From Acetobacteraceae bacterium (GTDB lineage: Bacteria > Pseudomonadota > Alphaproteobacteria > Acetobacterales > Acetobacteraceae): 64,000 bases of DNA. Position 1 is the stretch's first letter; every line of letters begins with the position of its first letter. The translations under genes were made by a program, and so were the position numbers. The stretch lies in NCBI GenBank assembly GCA_003164135.1, contig PLSD01000133.1, positions 19,713 to 83,712 on the forward strand, in the 5' to 3' direction. The notes beneath the pieces are model-generated. The model searched no databases. It was not told the origin of the DNA and saw only the letters and a program-made list of their open reading frames with translations. This document shows positions 54,840-63,051 of the stretch, piece after piece.

Positions 54840-55627
54840 GATAAAGCCCTTTCCTGCCAGCGGAGAAGAAATCGTTCGGTATTGCCGGCAGCAAGGTCGA
54901 GCAGGACGCCGACCAAACCGATCGCGATCATATCCACGACCACGAGGTCCAGCCGGTAGAGTTCACGCGCGCCCATGATGTTGCTGCCAATGCCGCCGCC
55001 GGCCTCGAATAAATACTCAGCTCCAATCGTGGCGAGCCAGCCATAGAGCAGGGCCAGATGGACACCGCGCAGAATGCCAGGCATGGCACCAGGGAGAACA
55101 ACCCTGCGCAATGTGACCAATCGCCCCAGGCAGAGGAGGCGCGCCAGTTCCAGATACCGGGGCTGGATCGAGAATACACCTTCGAGCGTACTGAACACCA
55201 CCGGAAGTGCCGCGGCGAGCGCTATGAACGTGACCTTGCCCTCCTCGCCCGAACCGACCCAGACCGAGAGCAGCGGTACCCAGGTAAAAATCGGGATGGC
55301 CTTGGTGGCGTCCAGCACAGGAACAAACAACCCTCGCACAAGTGCTGAGCGCCCTAGCGCCAGCCCAGCCGGAAGGCCGAGAAGTATACCCACGCCCGTA
55401 CCCTGCGCATCACGCAGCAGGCTCGCGGAAAAATCCGACCAGAACTGCGGGTCACTGAGTTGTTGAGACAATGCGTGGCCAACCAGCACAGGCGAAGCCC
55501 ATTGCGTGGGATCAATCAGATTAAAGCTGGCCGCAGCCTGCCAGGCACTCGCGACGGCAAATGGCAAAGCCATCGCCAGTGCGAATGTGGCAAGCCGCGT
55601 TCCTGGGCGGGTCCTGGCACGGCTCAC
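54836..55627 (-). CDS. ABC transporter permease, sulfonate/taurine type (permease A)
   Basis: The 263-residue protein starts with GTG, overlapping the stop of permease B. It has six helices, the FVPVLDATKAIPIFTWVPLL segment and the EAA loop LARLLCLGRLVTLRRVVLPGAMPG. It is clearly related to, but different from, the next permease. One transporter with two distinct membrane subunits is less common in this family, where SsuC and TauC usually form homodimers. Confidence 0.88.
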   Translation of the reverse strand: MSRARTRPGTRLATFALAMALPFAVASAWQAAASFNLIDPTQWASPVLVGHALSQQLSDPQFWSDFSASLLRDAQGTGVGILLGLPAGLALGRSALVRGLFVPVLDATKAIPIFTWVPLLSVWVGSGEEGKVTFIALAAALPVVFSTLEGVFSIQPRYLELARLLCLGRLVTLRRVVLPGAMPGILRGVHLALLYGWLATIGAEYLFEAGGGIGSNIMGARELYRLDLVVVDMIAIGLVGVLLDLAAGNTERFLLRWQERALS

Positions 55628-56445
55628 GCCACACCTCCGAACCGGCGTATGAGGATAAATTCGATCCGGGCAACGCCACGATCGAGGATAAAGCCGATCA
55701 CACCGATAACCAGCATCAGCGCCACCATGGTATCCAACTGGAACAATTGCCTGGACATTGCGAGTTCAAACCCCAGCCCACGCGAGGCAGCCAGCAACTC
55801 CACCACCACCAGAGCGGCCCAAGCTTGCACAAGGCCTAGGCGCAGACCGACAAAGATGGGAGGCAGAGTGGCGGGCAGCAAAATACGCCGTAGTGCGGTA
55901 AACCAGGAAAGCCGGTAAAGCCGACCTAATTCCACCCAGCCACGTGGAATGGCAGCTATGGCGCGCTCGGTATTCATCGTCACCGGAGTCAAGGCAGCCT
56001 TGGCGATGATGGCCAGCTTCAGGGCCTCGCCAATGCCAAAAATAACCATGAGAAATGGCACCCAGGCGAGCAAGGGTACCCGTGCAACGGCATAAAAACT
56101 CGGGGCGATGAGTTTCCGGGCCAAAGGGGAGACAGCCATGAGCACCCCTAGAGGCAGACCGATGCCGATGCCGATACCGTAACCAAGAAACAACCGTTGC
56201 AGGCTGATTTCAATGGAGCTGAGCAGCAGACCGGAGGTAACGAGTACATGCAGCGCCTGCACCACCTGCCACGGCGAAGGCAGAATCAGGTTCGCAACGA
56301 TACCCCGCGCGGAGACAAATTGCCAGATCCCAAGCAACAACACCGGCACAATGGCGCCACGTAGCACCGATAACCGCGGCGTTGGCAGTTTCCATCTTCT
56401 CGGCGAAGGGATAACCCTGGGCAATATCTGCGTCGTCTGTGACAT
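55624..56445 (-). CDS. ABC transporter permease, sulfonate/taurine type (permease B)
   Basis: The start MSQTTQILPRVIP at 56445 overlaps the binding-protein stop. The 273-residue permease has LILPSPWQVVQALHVL, ISLQRLFLGYGIGIGIGLPLG, the EAA loop LGRLYRLSWFTALRRILLPA and six helices. It belongs with permease A and the ATPase to one importer for a sulfonate or alkyl sulfate. Confidence 0.9.
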   Translation of the reverse strand: MSQTTQILPRVIPSPRRWKLPTPRLSVLRGAIVPVLLLGIWQFVSARGIVANLILPSPWQVVQALHVLVTSGLLLSSIEISLQRLFLGYGIGIGIGLPLGVLMAVSPLARKLIAPSFYAVARVPLLAWVPFLMVIFGIGEALKLAIIAKAALTPVTMNTERAIAAIPRGWVELGRLYRLSWFTALRRILLPATLPPIFVGLRLGLVQAWAALVVVELLAASRGLGFELAMSRQLFQLDTMVALMLVIGVIGFILDRGVARIEFILIRRFGGVA

Positions 56446-57515
56446 CAGCTGACTCTCGTCAGACCATCGGCGCCGAATTGCGGCCAATAATGCTGTAAGC
56501 CAAGACTCGCCAGCGCCCGGTCCAGCGGGCCACGATCGAGCCATTGCGCGGTATTCACCTGGGTGCGGATGAGGCCGAATTTATACGAATCCGCGGCAGA
56601 GCGCGCGAGCTGCGAAGCCGCAAATGCGTCCCAAAGTGGGGAACTGAAAACCAGAGGGTCCTGTTGGTCGAACATCGACTTGATAAAGACCGGCGGGTAG
56701 CCTGTTTTGCCGTAAATTGCGTACAGTGCTGGACGGTTTTGGCCGAGCGAAGCCCAATGCGCGGCCCCAACGGCAACACGCACGACACGGTCCACTGTGT
56801 CAGGATAGGCCAGCGCAAAAGCCTCAGTGGTGATAAAGCTGGTCTGTGGCGATAGCTCGGGCTCGCCAGGTCCACTGCGATAGATAATTTTGAGCAATTT
56901 TTCCGTCTGCGGTGTGAGACCGAATTCTATGAAACTGGCGTCGATCTGATGTTGAGCCACGGCCTCAGACGCGGTGACCTGATCGAGGTTCACCATTTGC
57001 ATATCCTGTTCACGCAAACCTGCCGTGGCGAGGATACGGTCCACCGCGAGCTGCAAGGTGGTTCCCTGGAAATTAGCGACGGTTTTGCCTCTTAGATCGG
57101 CAAGGCTTGCAATGGAGGAATCCTTCGCTACAGCCACGGCAACAGGAAAGCGGTTGCCCGCGACAAAAAGCTGTTTGGTGGCAAGCCCGCGTGAGCGTCC
57201 GACGATCTCCGCCATATCCCCCTGCCAGGCAAAATCTAGCGCGTTATTTGCAAGAGCCTCATTCACGGCTGGACCGGCGCCTGCAAAAAAATGCCACTCT
57301 ACCGACGTGCCGCCCGATGCAAATTCCTTTTCCAGTAAGCCCTGCACGTGCATGACAGCCACAGCGCCCGCGAAGGAATACGGGCGGCCGCCAAGCCCTG
57401 CCATGGCGACGCCAATGCGCAGGCGCCGCGGCACCGCACCAGCGCGCCCTAGGCCCGGCGCCGCAAGCAAAGAGGCGGCGGCCAAGCTGGCAGTAAGGCG
57501 GCGGCGTGTCAGCAT
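56445..57515 (-). CDS. ABC transporter substrate-binding protein (sulfonate/alkyl sulfate type)
   Basis: ATG 57515 is preferred because GGAG stands 9 bases upstream; the ATG at 57524 would touch it. The 356-residue protein begins MLTRRRLTASLAAASLLAA, a probable twin-arginine signal, and has the SsuA-like fold with DFAWQGDMAEIVGRSRG, VANFQGTTLQLAVDRIL and IDASFIEFGLTPQTEKLL. The ligand is presumably the substrate of the adjacent dioxygenase. Confidence 0.87.
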   Translation of the reverse strand: MLTRRRLTASLAAASLLAAPGLGRAGAVPRRLRIGVAMAGLGGRPYSFAGAVAVMHVQGLLEKEFASGGTSVEWHFFAGAGPAVNEALANNALDFAWQGDMAEIVGRSRGLATKQLFVAGNRFPVAVAVAKDSSIASLADLRGKTVANFQGTTLQLAVDRILATAGLREQDMQMVNLDQVTASEAVAQHQIDASFIEFGLTPQTEKLLKIIYRSGPGEPELSPQTSFITTEAFALAYPDTVDRVVRVAVGAAHWASLGQNRPALYAIYGKTGYPPVFIKSMFDQQDPLVFSSPLWDAFAASQLARSAADSYKFGLIRTQVNTAQWLDRGPLDRALASLGLQHYWPQFGADGLTRVS

Positions 57516-57565
57516 TTTTATCATCTCCAGGAAACCGGCGGGAGGTTACCCTCCCGCCTTGATCT

Positions 57566-58486
57566 TCAGGCCGCTTGTTTCTTGGCCGGGTTCTCACGCA
57601 CGGAAAGCGTCTTGCTGCGCTGGCCATCCAGCCCCACCGGCACATCGCCCGCTATGGTGACGCGATGCACCACGCGGTGCTGTGTGCCGTAATCGTTGAT
57701 CGCCTTATGCTGCGTAGCGCGGTTGTCCCAGATCGCCACGTCGCCTTCCTGCCAGCGCCAGCGGATGGTATTTTCCTCCAAAATCGCATGGCTCTGCAGG
57801 AGCTCAAAAATTAGTTTGCTGTCATGCGAGGAAAGACCAACAAAACGCTGCAGGAAGTGGCCCAGCAACAGCGAGGGTTTGCCGGTTTCGGGATGCACGC
57901 GCACCACAGGATGCTCGGTCTCATAAATCGTTGACGCAAACACATCCGCGTAGCGCTGAGCATCTTCGGCTGGCGCCTTTGGCCGCCGCGCCGCATAGTC
58001 GTAAAGGTTGCTGTGAATTGCACGCAGATTGTTGGCCAGCTGCTTCAGCACCTCCGGGAGATGCTCATAAGCAGCCTCGGTGTTCGACCAGATGGTGTCG
58101 CCGCCAGCTTCCGGCACGGTAAGCGCGCGCAGGATGGAAGCTTGCGGATAGGCATCCACGAAGGTGACGTCGGTGTGCCAAGTATCAGCGCGGCCACCAA
58201 ATTCGCTGTCCAACTCCAGCACGTAATCGGTGTTTTCCGCCGTCGGCACAGTAGGGTGCGCTACCGGCTCACCCAAAAGTTTCGCGAAAGCTTCCTGGCT
58301 CTGGTCAGTCAGTTGGTGCTGCCCGCGGAAGAAAATAACCTTGTGCTCCAGGAGCTGCTCGCGGATGGCTTTGATGGTCGCGGGCTGCAGGTCCGGCCCA
58401 AGATTGATACCAGAAACCTCCGCGCCGCCGCGACCAGTAATTTTACGGATTTTTAGACCAAAATCAGTTGTAACATCAGCGCCCAT
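57566..58486 (-). CDS. Fe(II)/2-oxoglutarate dioxygenase, AtsK-like alkylsulfatase (TauD family)
   Basis: The 306-residue protein has the iron ligands H104 and D106 in WHTDVTFV and H260 in NRATQHKAINDY, with R275 positioned for 2-oxoglutarate. The sequence tracks the alkylsulfatase AtsK and its mycobacterial relative more closely than taurine dioxygenase, for example in FGGRADTWHTDVTF, SNLYDYA, ETEHPVVRVHPETG and AGDVPVGLDG. Such enzymes oxidise alkyl sulfate esters to aldehyde plus sulfate. It leads the ABC operon, 50 bp before the binding protein. Confidence 0.88.
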   Translation of the reverse strand: MGADVTTDFGLKIRKITGRGGAEVSGINLGPDLQPATIKAIREQLLEHKVIFFRGQHQLTDQSQEAFAKLLGEPVAHPTVPTAENTDYVLELDSEFGGRADTWHTDVTFVDAYPQASILRALTVPEAGGDTIWSNTEAAYEHLPEVLKQLANNLRAIHSNLYDYAARRPKAPAEDAQRYADVFASTIYETEHPVVRVHPETGKPSLLLGHFLQRFVGLSSHDSKLIFELLQSHAILEENTIRWRWQEGDVAIWDNRATQHKAINDYGTQHRVVHRVTIAGDVPVGLDGQRSKTLSVRENPAKKQAA

Positions 58487-58715
58487 GGCGCATCTCCTTT
58501 AAGAGTTTTCAGGGTTGTTTTGGACGAAGCAAAGACTGGCAATCCGCCAGGGGACGTTCAGCGCAGGGAAGCGAAACAATTCGGTTTACACATGGTACCA
58601 ACTCTCTTCGACGATTCGAACTGTATTACAAATAATCTCTATCGGCAAGCTATTGTTAAAGCCTAAACGACAATATTTTCTGTGACACCTGTGATTTTCT
58701 GCTAATTTAAAAAAA
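58487..58715. other. Intergenic stretch upstream of the dioxygenase operon
   Basis: The spacer is increasingly AT-rich towards 58715 and holds the promoter of the minus-strand dioxygenase operon. No consensus pair is certain. The short open frames here show no coding character. Confidence 0.45.
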
Positions 58716-58995
58716 TTATTCCGCCACACCCGCGATGCCCACCGCATCCCAGGCCAGTTCATGCAAGCCCAGATGTGCCCGCAAGGTGCGCCCGGCATAT
58801 TCCCTGCGGAACAGCCCGCGCCGCTGCAACTCAGGCACGACCAACGTGGCAAAATCATCCAATCCGGTAGGAAGAATCGGCGGCATCACGTTAAACTCAT
58901 CGGCAGCACCATGCTCAAACCAGAATTGCAACTGGTCCGCGATCTCTGTGGGCGTGCCAACGATAGTCCAATGCCCACGCGCACCGGCAACACGC
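58716..58995 (-). pseudogene. C-terminal remnant of a DszA/NtaA-type FMN monooxygenase
   Basis: The minus-strand frame reads VAGARGHWTIVGTPTEIADQ, then NVMPPILPTGLDDFATLVVP, ELQRRGLFRREYAGRTLRAH and LGL. This is the normal C-terminal end of NtaA/DszA proteins. The rest of the ~440-residue gene is missing. Upstream the DNA changes into the beginning of a tonB gene in another frame. An internal ATG at 58931 gives a 71-residue ORF that is unlikely to be functional. Confidence 0.75.
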
Positions 58996-59085
58996 AGATA
59001 ATCGCCACATGCAGCAACGCCACGAAAGCGATGCCCGCGATTCGGCGGGTTGAAAGCGGTGGGACTGCGTAGCCGTAGTCCGTGG
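58990..59085 (-). pseudogene. N-terminal remnant of a second tonB gene
   Basis: The minus-strand frame reads YGYAVPPLSTRRIAGIAF and VALLHVAIICVL. It matches the N-terminal anchor of the tonB at 16303 (SPRRFGGIAFVVLLHVAIIYAL) residue for residue over the helix start. After about 30 codons it runs into the monooxygenase remnant in a shifted frame. The Pro-rich spacer and C-terminal domain are lost. Confidence 0.65.
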
Positions 59086-59300
59086 TAATTGCCAGGCGCC
59101 GCGAACAGAGCGGCAAGTCTCGTTTGCTCAGATACAGCGACAAAAGTATTTATTATCTATCTGATTTCTAGTTATAATAGAAGCGATCTACTGGCCTGCT
59201 ACAGAAATTCAATAAACAATTATATAACAATGTATTATACAAAGCATTAGCAGACTTCTCTTGAGAGTCCACCTCCGTTCAGGAGAAAATATTGTCATAT

Positions 59301-59329
59301 TTGACAGGGATTCCGAATATCTCTAGATT
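59301..59329 (+). promoter_or_regulatory. Sigma-70-like promoter upstream of the encapsulin operon
   Basis: A perfect -35 TTGACA (59301-59306), a 17-bp spacer and TAGATT (59324-59329, 4 of 6 to TATAAT) lie about 95 bp before the encapsulin ATG. The surrounding 59140-59390 is the most AT-rich stretch of the window. Confidence 0.6.
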
Positions 59330-59424
59330 ATTTTTATCATTCCTATAGGACTAAACGACTCGTAACCAAACACGGCGTCCAGCCGCCATTCTCCGCAACC
59401 ATCCAGGCAGACCGAAAGCAGCTT

Positions 59425-60351
59425 ATGAGCGAACATCTCCCTACCCCCACGGCCCTTGGCGACGTCGCCGCGCGGCAACTTGCAAATGCAACCAAAACCA
59501 CGCCGCAAATGTCCAGCATCACCCCGCGCTGGCTGGTGCATTGCCTGCAATGGGTGCCGGTCGAAGCCGGTATTTTCCGCCTCAACCGCGTGAAAGACGC
59601 CTCCGCCATTACGGTGGATTGCTCCGCGCGCGATGAGCGCGTGCTGCCGCAGACCTTCGTCGATTACGATGAAGCGCCGCGTGAAATCCTGCTCAGCGCG
59701 GTGAACTCGGTGGTGGACATCCACACCCGCGTGTCCGACCTGTATTCTGTGCCGCACAACCAGATCGCCGAGCAGCTCCGCCTGACCATCGAGGCAATCA
59801 AGGAACGCCAGGAAAGCGAACTGATCAACAACCCCGAATACGGGCTGCTCGCCAACACCACGCCGGAACAGCGCATTTCCACCCGCACCGGCGCGCCCAC
59901 GCCGGACGATCTCGATGAATTGTTGACCAAGGTATGGAAGGAGCCGGGCTTTTTCCTGGCACATCCCGCCGCCATCGCCGCGTTCGGCCGTGAGTGCACC
60001 CGCCGTGGCGTGCCGCCCCCTACCGTCTCGCTGTTCGGCTCACAGTTCGTCACCTGGCGCGGCATTCCGCTTATCCCGTCGGACAAGCTGGCCGTAACCA
60101 ACGGCAAGACCAATATTGTGCTCCTGCGCACAGGTCAGGCGCGCCAGGGCGTCATCGGCCTGTTCCAGCCACATCTTCAGGGCGAACAGGGCCTGGGACT
60201 CTCGGTCCGCTTCATGGGCATCAACCATAAGGCGATCGCTTCCTACCTCATCTCGCTCTACTGCTCGCTCGCCGTGCTAACCCCGGATGCCATTGCAGTG
60301 CTCGAAAACGTCGAGGTCGGGAAATACCATGTCTACAACTACCCAGCCTGA
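59425..60351 (+). CDS. Family 2A encapsulin shell protein (SrpI-like)
   Basis: The 308-residue protein has the SrpI-type start (ALGDVAARQLANATKTTPQM, then SITPRWLVHCLQWVPVEAG), an E-loop region, and the HK97-like P/A-domain part VKVWKEPGFFLAHPAAIAAF-like, GSQFVTWRGIPLIPSDKLAV and QPHLQGEQGLGLSVRFMGI. It ends YHVYNYPA. Length and ends fit Family 2A, which has no cyclic-nucleotide-binding insert. Such shells self-assemble into ~25-nm compartments. No phage genes surround it. Its 3' end overlaps the cysteine desulfurase start by 23 bp, matching the known Family 2A cargo pairing. Confidence 0.9.
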   Translation: MSEHLPTPTALGDVAARQLANATKTTPQMSSITPRWLVHCLQWVPVEAGIFRLNRVKDASAITVDCSARDERVLPQTFVDYDEAPREILLSAVNSVVDIHTRVSDLYSVPHNQIAEQLRLTIEAIKERQESELINNPEYGLLANTTPEQRISTRTGAPTPDDLDELLTKVWKEPGFFLAHPAAIAAFGRECTRRGVPPPTVSLFGSQFVTWRGIPLIPSDKLAVTNGKTNIVLLRTGQARQGVIGLFQPHLQGEQGLGLSVRFMGINHKAIASYLISLYCSLAVLTPDAIAVLENVEVGKYHVYNYPA

Positions 60352-62101
60352 GACCTCCGCCCCGTTCGACGTGGTCGAACTGGCAAAGCTGGCGAGCGCG
60401 ATCTTCCGGGAACTTCCCGGCGGCGCGCAGCCGCCTGCTGGTTTGGGCGGCGCGCAGCCGCAACTGCCTGCCGCCGCGCCAGTGACCTCGCTGGCCGGCT
60501 TAGGCCCGCCCGCGGGTGGTCCGCCGCCGCTAGGCGGCGCGGGCGTCACTGCGCCCCTTCCCGGAACTTTCCCGGATTTTGCGCCGCATTCGCTAGGCGT
60601 CCCATCCTCGCCGCCCACGGGTGGCCTGCCTGGCAACGCGCCGCAGCCGGGGTTTTCGCTGGATAACATCCCTCCCCTATTGGCCTCGCTGCCGAACGAG
60701 GTGGAGTTGCACGCGCTGCTGGCGCCACTGCTCAAATCCCCCGCCCCTGCGCCGCAGCCGGGTGCGGTTCCCGGTGGACTTTCGGGCCTGCCGGCGCAGA
60801 CAACCCCCCAAGCCCCCACCTACTATTTCGTGGACGACAATTTCGGCACCACGCCACAGATACCCGCCAGCGCGCATCCGGCTTTCAACGCCGAATCGGT
60901 GGCACGGGATTTCCCGATTCTCTCCGAGCGCGTGAATGGTAAAAAGCTGGTCTGGCTGGACAACGCCGCCACCACGCAAAAGCCGCGCGCGGTGATTGAA
61001 CGTCTGAAATATTTCTATGAGCACGAGAACTCCAACATCCACCGCGCCGCGCATGAACTCGCCGCACGTTCTACCGATGCCTATGAGAAAGCGCGCGAGA
61101 CCGTGCGCCGCTTCATCCACGCCGGCTCAGTCGAGGAAATCGTTTTTGTGCGCGGTGCCACCGAGGGCATCAACCTCGTCGCGCAAAGCTGGGGCAAAAA
61201 GCACATTCGCGCGGACGATGAGATCATTGTCACCAACCTCGAACACCACGCCAACATCGTGCCCTGGCAGATGCTATGCTCAGAATCCGGCGCGAAACTG
61301 CGCGTGGTGCCCGTGGACGATTCCGGCCAAGTGCTGCTAAACGAGTATGAAAAACTTTTGAACGACCGCACCAAACTGGTCGCCTTCACCCATGTTTCCA
61401 ACGCGCTCGGCACCGTGACGCCGGCGAAAACCATGATCGACCTGGCGCATCGCTACGGTGCGAAAGTGCTGCTGGACGGCGCGCAGTCGATCTCGCACAT
61501 GCCGGTTGACGTGCAGGCGCTGGATGCGGATTGGTTCATCTTCTCCGGCCACAAGGTTTTTGGCCCCACCGGCATCGGCGCCGTCTACGGCAAAAAAGCC
61601 ATACTGGACGACAGCCCCCCCTGGCAGGGCGGCGGCAACATGATCCGCGACGTGACGTTCGAGAAAACTGAGTACCAGCCTGCTCCCTTCAAGTTCGAAG
61701 CCGGCACCGGCAACATTGCCGACGCCGTGGGCCTCGGCGCGGCGCTGGAATATCTAGAACGCATCGGCATGGAAAACGTGGCGGCGCATGAACACGCGCT
61801 CATCGAATACGCAACCAAGCTGCTCACCCCCATTCCCGGCCTGCGCATCATCGGCACGGCCACGGAAAAGGCGGGGGTGATTTCCTTCGTGCTCAACGGT
61901 ATTCCCGCTGAATCCGTCGGCAAAGCCCTGAATGAGGAAGGCATCGCGGTGCGGTCCGGCCATCATTGCGCGCAGCCCATTCTGCGCCGCTTCGGCGTGG
62001 AGGCGACCGTGCGTCCCTCCTTCGCGCTGTACAACACGTTCGCGGATATCGACGCGCTGGCAACCGCCGTGCGCCGGATCGCCGCCGGCACGGTAGGCTG
62101 A
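60329..62101 (+). CDS. Encapsulin-cargo cysteine desulfurase (SufS-like) with disordered N-terminal targeting domain
   Basis: The 590 residues comprise two parts. Residues 1-185 are Pro/Gly/Ala-rich and low-complexity with short conserved-looking islands (VVELAKLASAIFRELPGG, PGFSLDNIPPLLASLPNE, TYYFVDDNFGTTP). Residues 188-590 form a type II cysteine desulfurase with LDNAATTQKP, TNLEHHANIVPW, PLP lysine K409 in SGHKVFGPTG and the persulfide-forming C547 in RSGHHCAQP. In Family 2A systems this N-terminal domain loads the enzyme into the shell. ATG 60329 lies inside the encapsulin 3' end, implying coupled translation. It converts L-cysteine to alanine and sulfane sulfur. Confidence 0.93.
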   Translation: MSTTTQPETSAPFDVVELAKLASAIFRELPGGAQPPAGLGGAQPQLPAAAPVTSLAGLGPPAGGPPPLGGAGVTAPLPGTFPDFAPHSLGVPSSPPTGGLPGNAPQPGFSLDNIPPLLASLPNEVELHALLAPLLKSPAPAPQPGAVPGGLSGLPAQTTPQAPTYYFVDDNFGTTPQIPASAHPAFNAESVARDFPILSERVNGKKLVWLDNAATTQKPRAVIERLKYFYEHENSNIHRAAHELAARSTDAYEKARETVRRFIHAGSVEEIVFVRGATEGINLVAQSWGKKHIRADDEIIVTNLEHHANIVPWQMLCSESGAKLRVVPVDDSGQVLLNEYEKLLNDRTKLVAFTHVSNALGTVTPAKTMIDLAHRYGAKVLLDGAQSISHMPVDVQALDADWFIFSGHKVFGPTGIGAVYGKKAILDDSPPWQGGGNMIRDVTFEKTEYQPAPFKFEAGTGNIADAVGLGAALEYLERIGMENVAAHEHALIEYATKLLTPIPGLRIIGTATEKAGVISFVLNGIPAESVGKALNEEGIAVRSGHHCAQPILRRFGVEATVRPSFALYNTFADIDALATAVRRIAAGTVG

Positions 62102-62103
62102 GC

Positions 62104-63009
62104 ATGGCAAGCCCGGAAAGTGCAGCCTCGCTGCGCGCCACCCTCACCCATCTGCGCGAAGTCGCGGCCAGCGGCACTGGCGGACGGATGGACAGCCAAG
62201 TGCTGGTCGATGTGCTGTGGATCAAACTGCGCCAGGAAGCGCAGGAGGCACTTGCCAAGACGCCGATGCTGGCACCTTTGTTCGTGGAATCCATCCTCAA
62301 CCGGCGCAGCTTCGAGGCCGCGATTTTCCACCGCGTCTCCGCGCGGTTAAAAAACGACGTCGTCGGCCTGGGCGTGATCGTGGACGCCTTTTACCGTGCG
62401 ACCGAGGCGGAGCCAGGTCTGATCGGCGGCTTGCGCGCTGACATCGCCGCGGTGGTGGAGCGCGACCCGGCGACCGAGCGGTTCATCGAACCGTTCCTGT
62501 ATTTCAAAGGCTTCCACGCGCTGCAGACCCACCGCCTGGCGCATTGGCTCTGGGTCAACGGCGAGCGCGATTTTGCCCTCTACCTGCAAAGCCGCTCGTC
62601 AGACGTTTTCCAGACCGACATCCACCCGGCCGCGCGCATCGGCAAGGGTGTGTTCCTCGACCACGCCACCGGGCTGGTAGTGGGCGAGACGGCTGTCATT
62701 GATGACGACGTCTCGCTGCTGCAGAACGTCACACTGGGCGGTACAGGCAAGGTGGCTGGGGACCGGCACCCGAAGGTACGCAAAGGCGCGGTCATCGGCG
62801 CCGGGGCGAAGATCCTCGGCAATGTGGTAATCGGCGCCAACGCCCGCATTGCCGCCGGCGCCGTGGTGCTGGCCGACGTGCCGGAGAACGCCACCGTCGC
62901 CGGCATTCCGGCGAAAGTGCTGAAAATCTCGGAAATCGCGCGTGTGGCACAGGATTTCCCCGATGTCAGCGCCCACACGCTGATCGATTCGTTCGACTTT
63001 TCGATTTAA
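62104..63009 (+). CDS. cysE: Serine O-acetyltransferase (EpsC/CysE type)
   Basis: The 301-residue protein has an N-terminal helical domain and a left-handed beta-helix with DIHPAARIGKGVFLDHATGL, VVGETAVIDDDVSLLQNVTL, GGTGK and ANARIAAGAVVLADVPENAT. The longer N-terminus fits the EpsC branch. It makes O-acetylserine, the cysteine precursor. It starts 2 bp after the desulfurase stop. Supply of cysteine to the encapsulated desulfurase is the likely purpose; cysE-like genes are recurrent neighbours in Family 2A operons. Confidence 0.92.
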   Translation: MASPESAASLRATLTHLREVAASGTGGRMDSQVLVDVLWIKLRQEAQEALAKTPMLAPLFVESILNRRSFEAAIFHRVSARLKNDVVGLGVIVDAFYRATEAEPGLIGGLRADIAAVVERDPATERFIEPFLYFKGFHALQTHRLAHWLWVNGERDFALYLQSRSSDVFQTDIHPAARIGKGVFLDHATGLVVGETAVIDDDVSLLQNVTLGGTGKVAGDRHPKVRKGAVIGAGAKILGNVVIGANARIAAGAVVLADVPENATVAGIPAKVLKISEIARVAQDFPDVSAHTLIDSFDFSI

Positions 63010-63051
63010 CCAGTTCCACCTAACTGCACGCGAGGATAAGGCTCAAGTCGC

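Noticed and set aside
59425..60351. Reading the HK97-like shell protein as a prophage major capsid protein
   Set aside because: No terminase, portal, protease or tail genes are near, and the overlap with a cysteine desulfurase gene is the signature of a Family 2A encapsulin.
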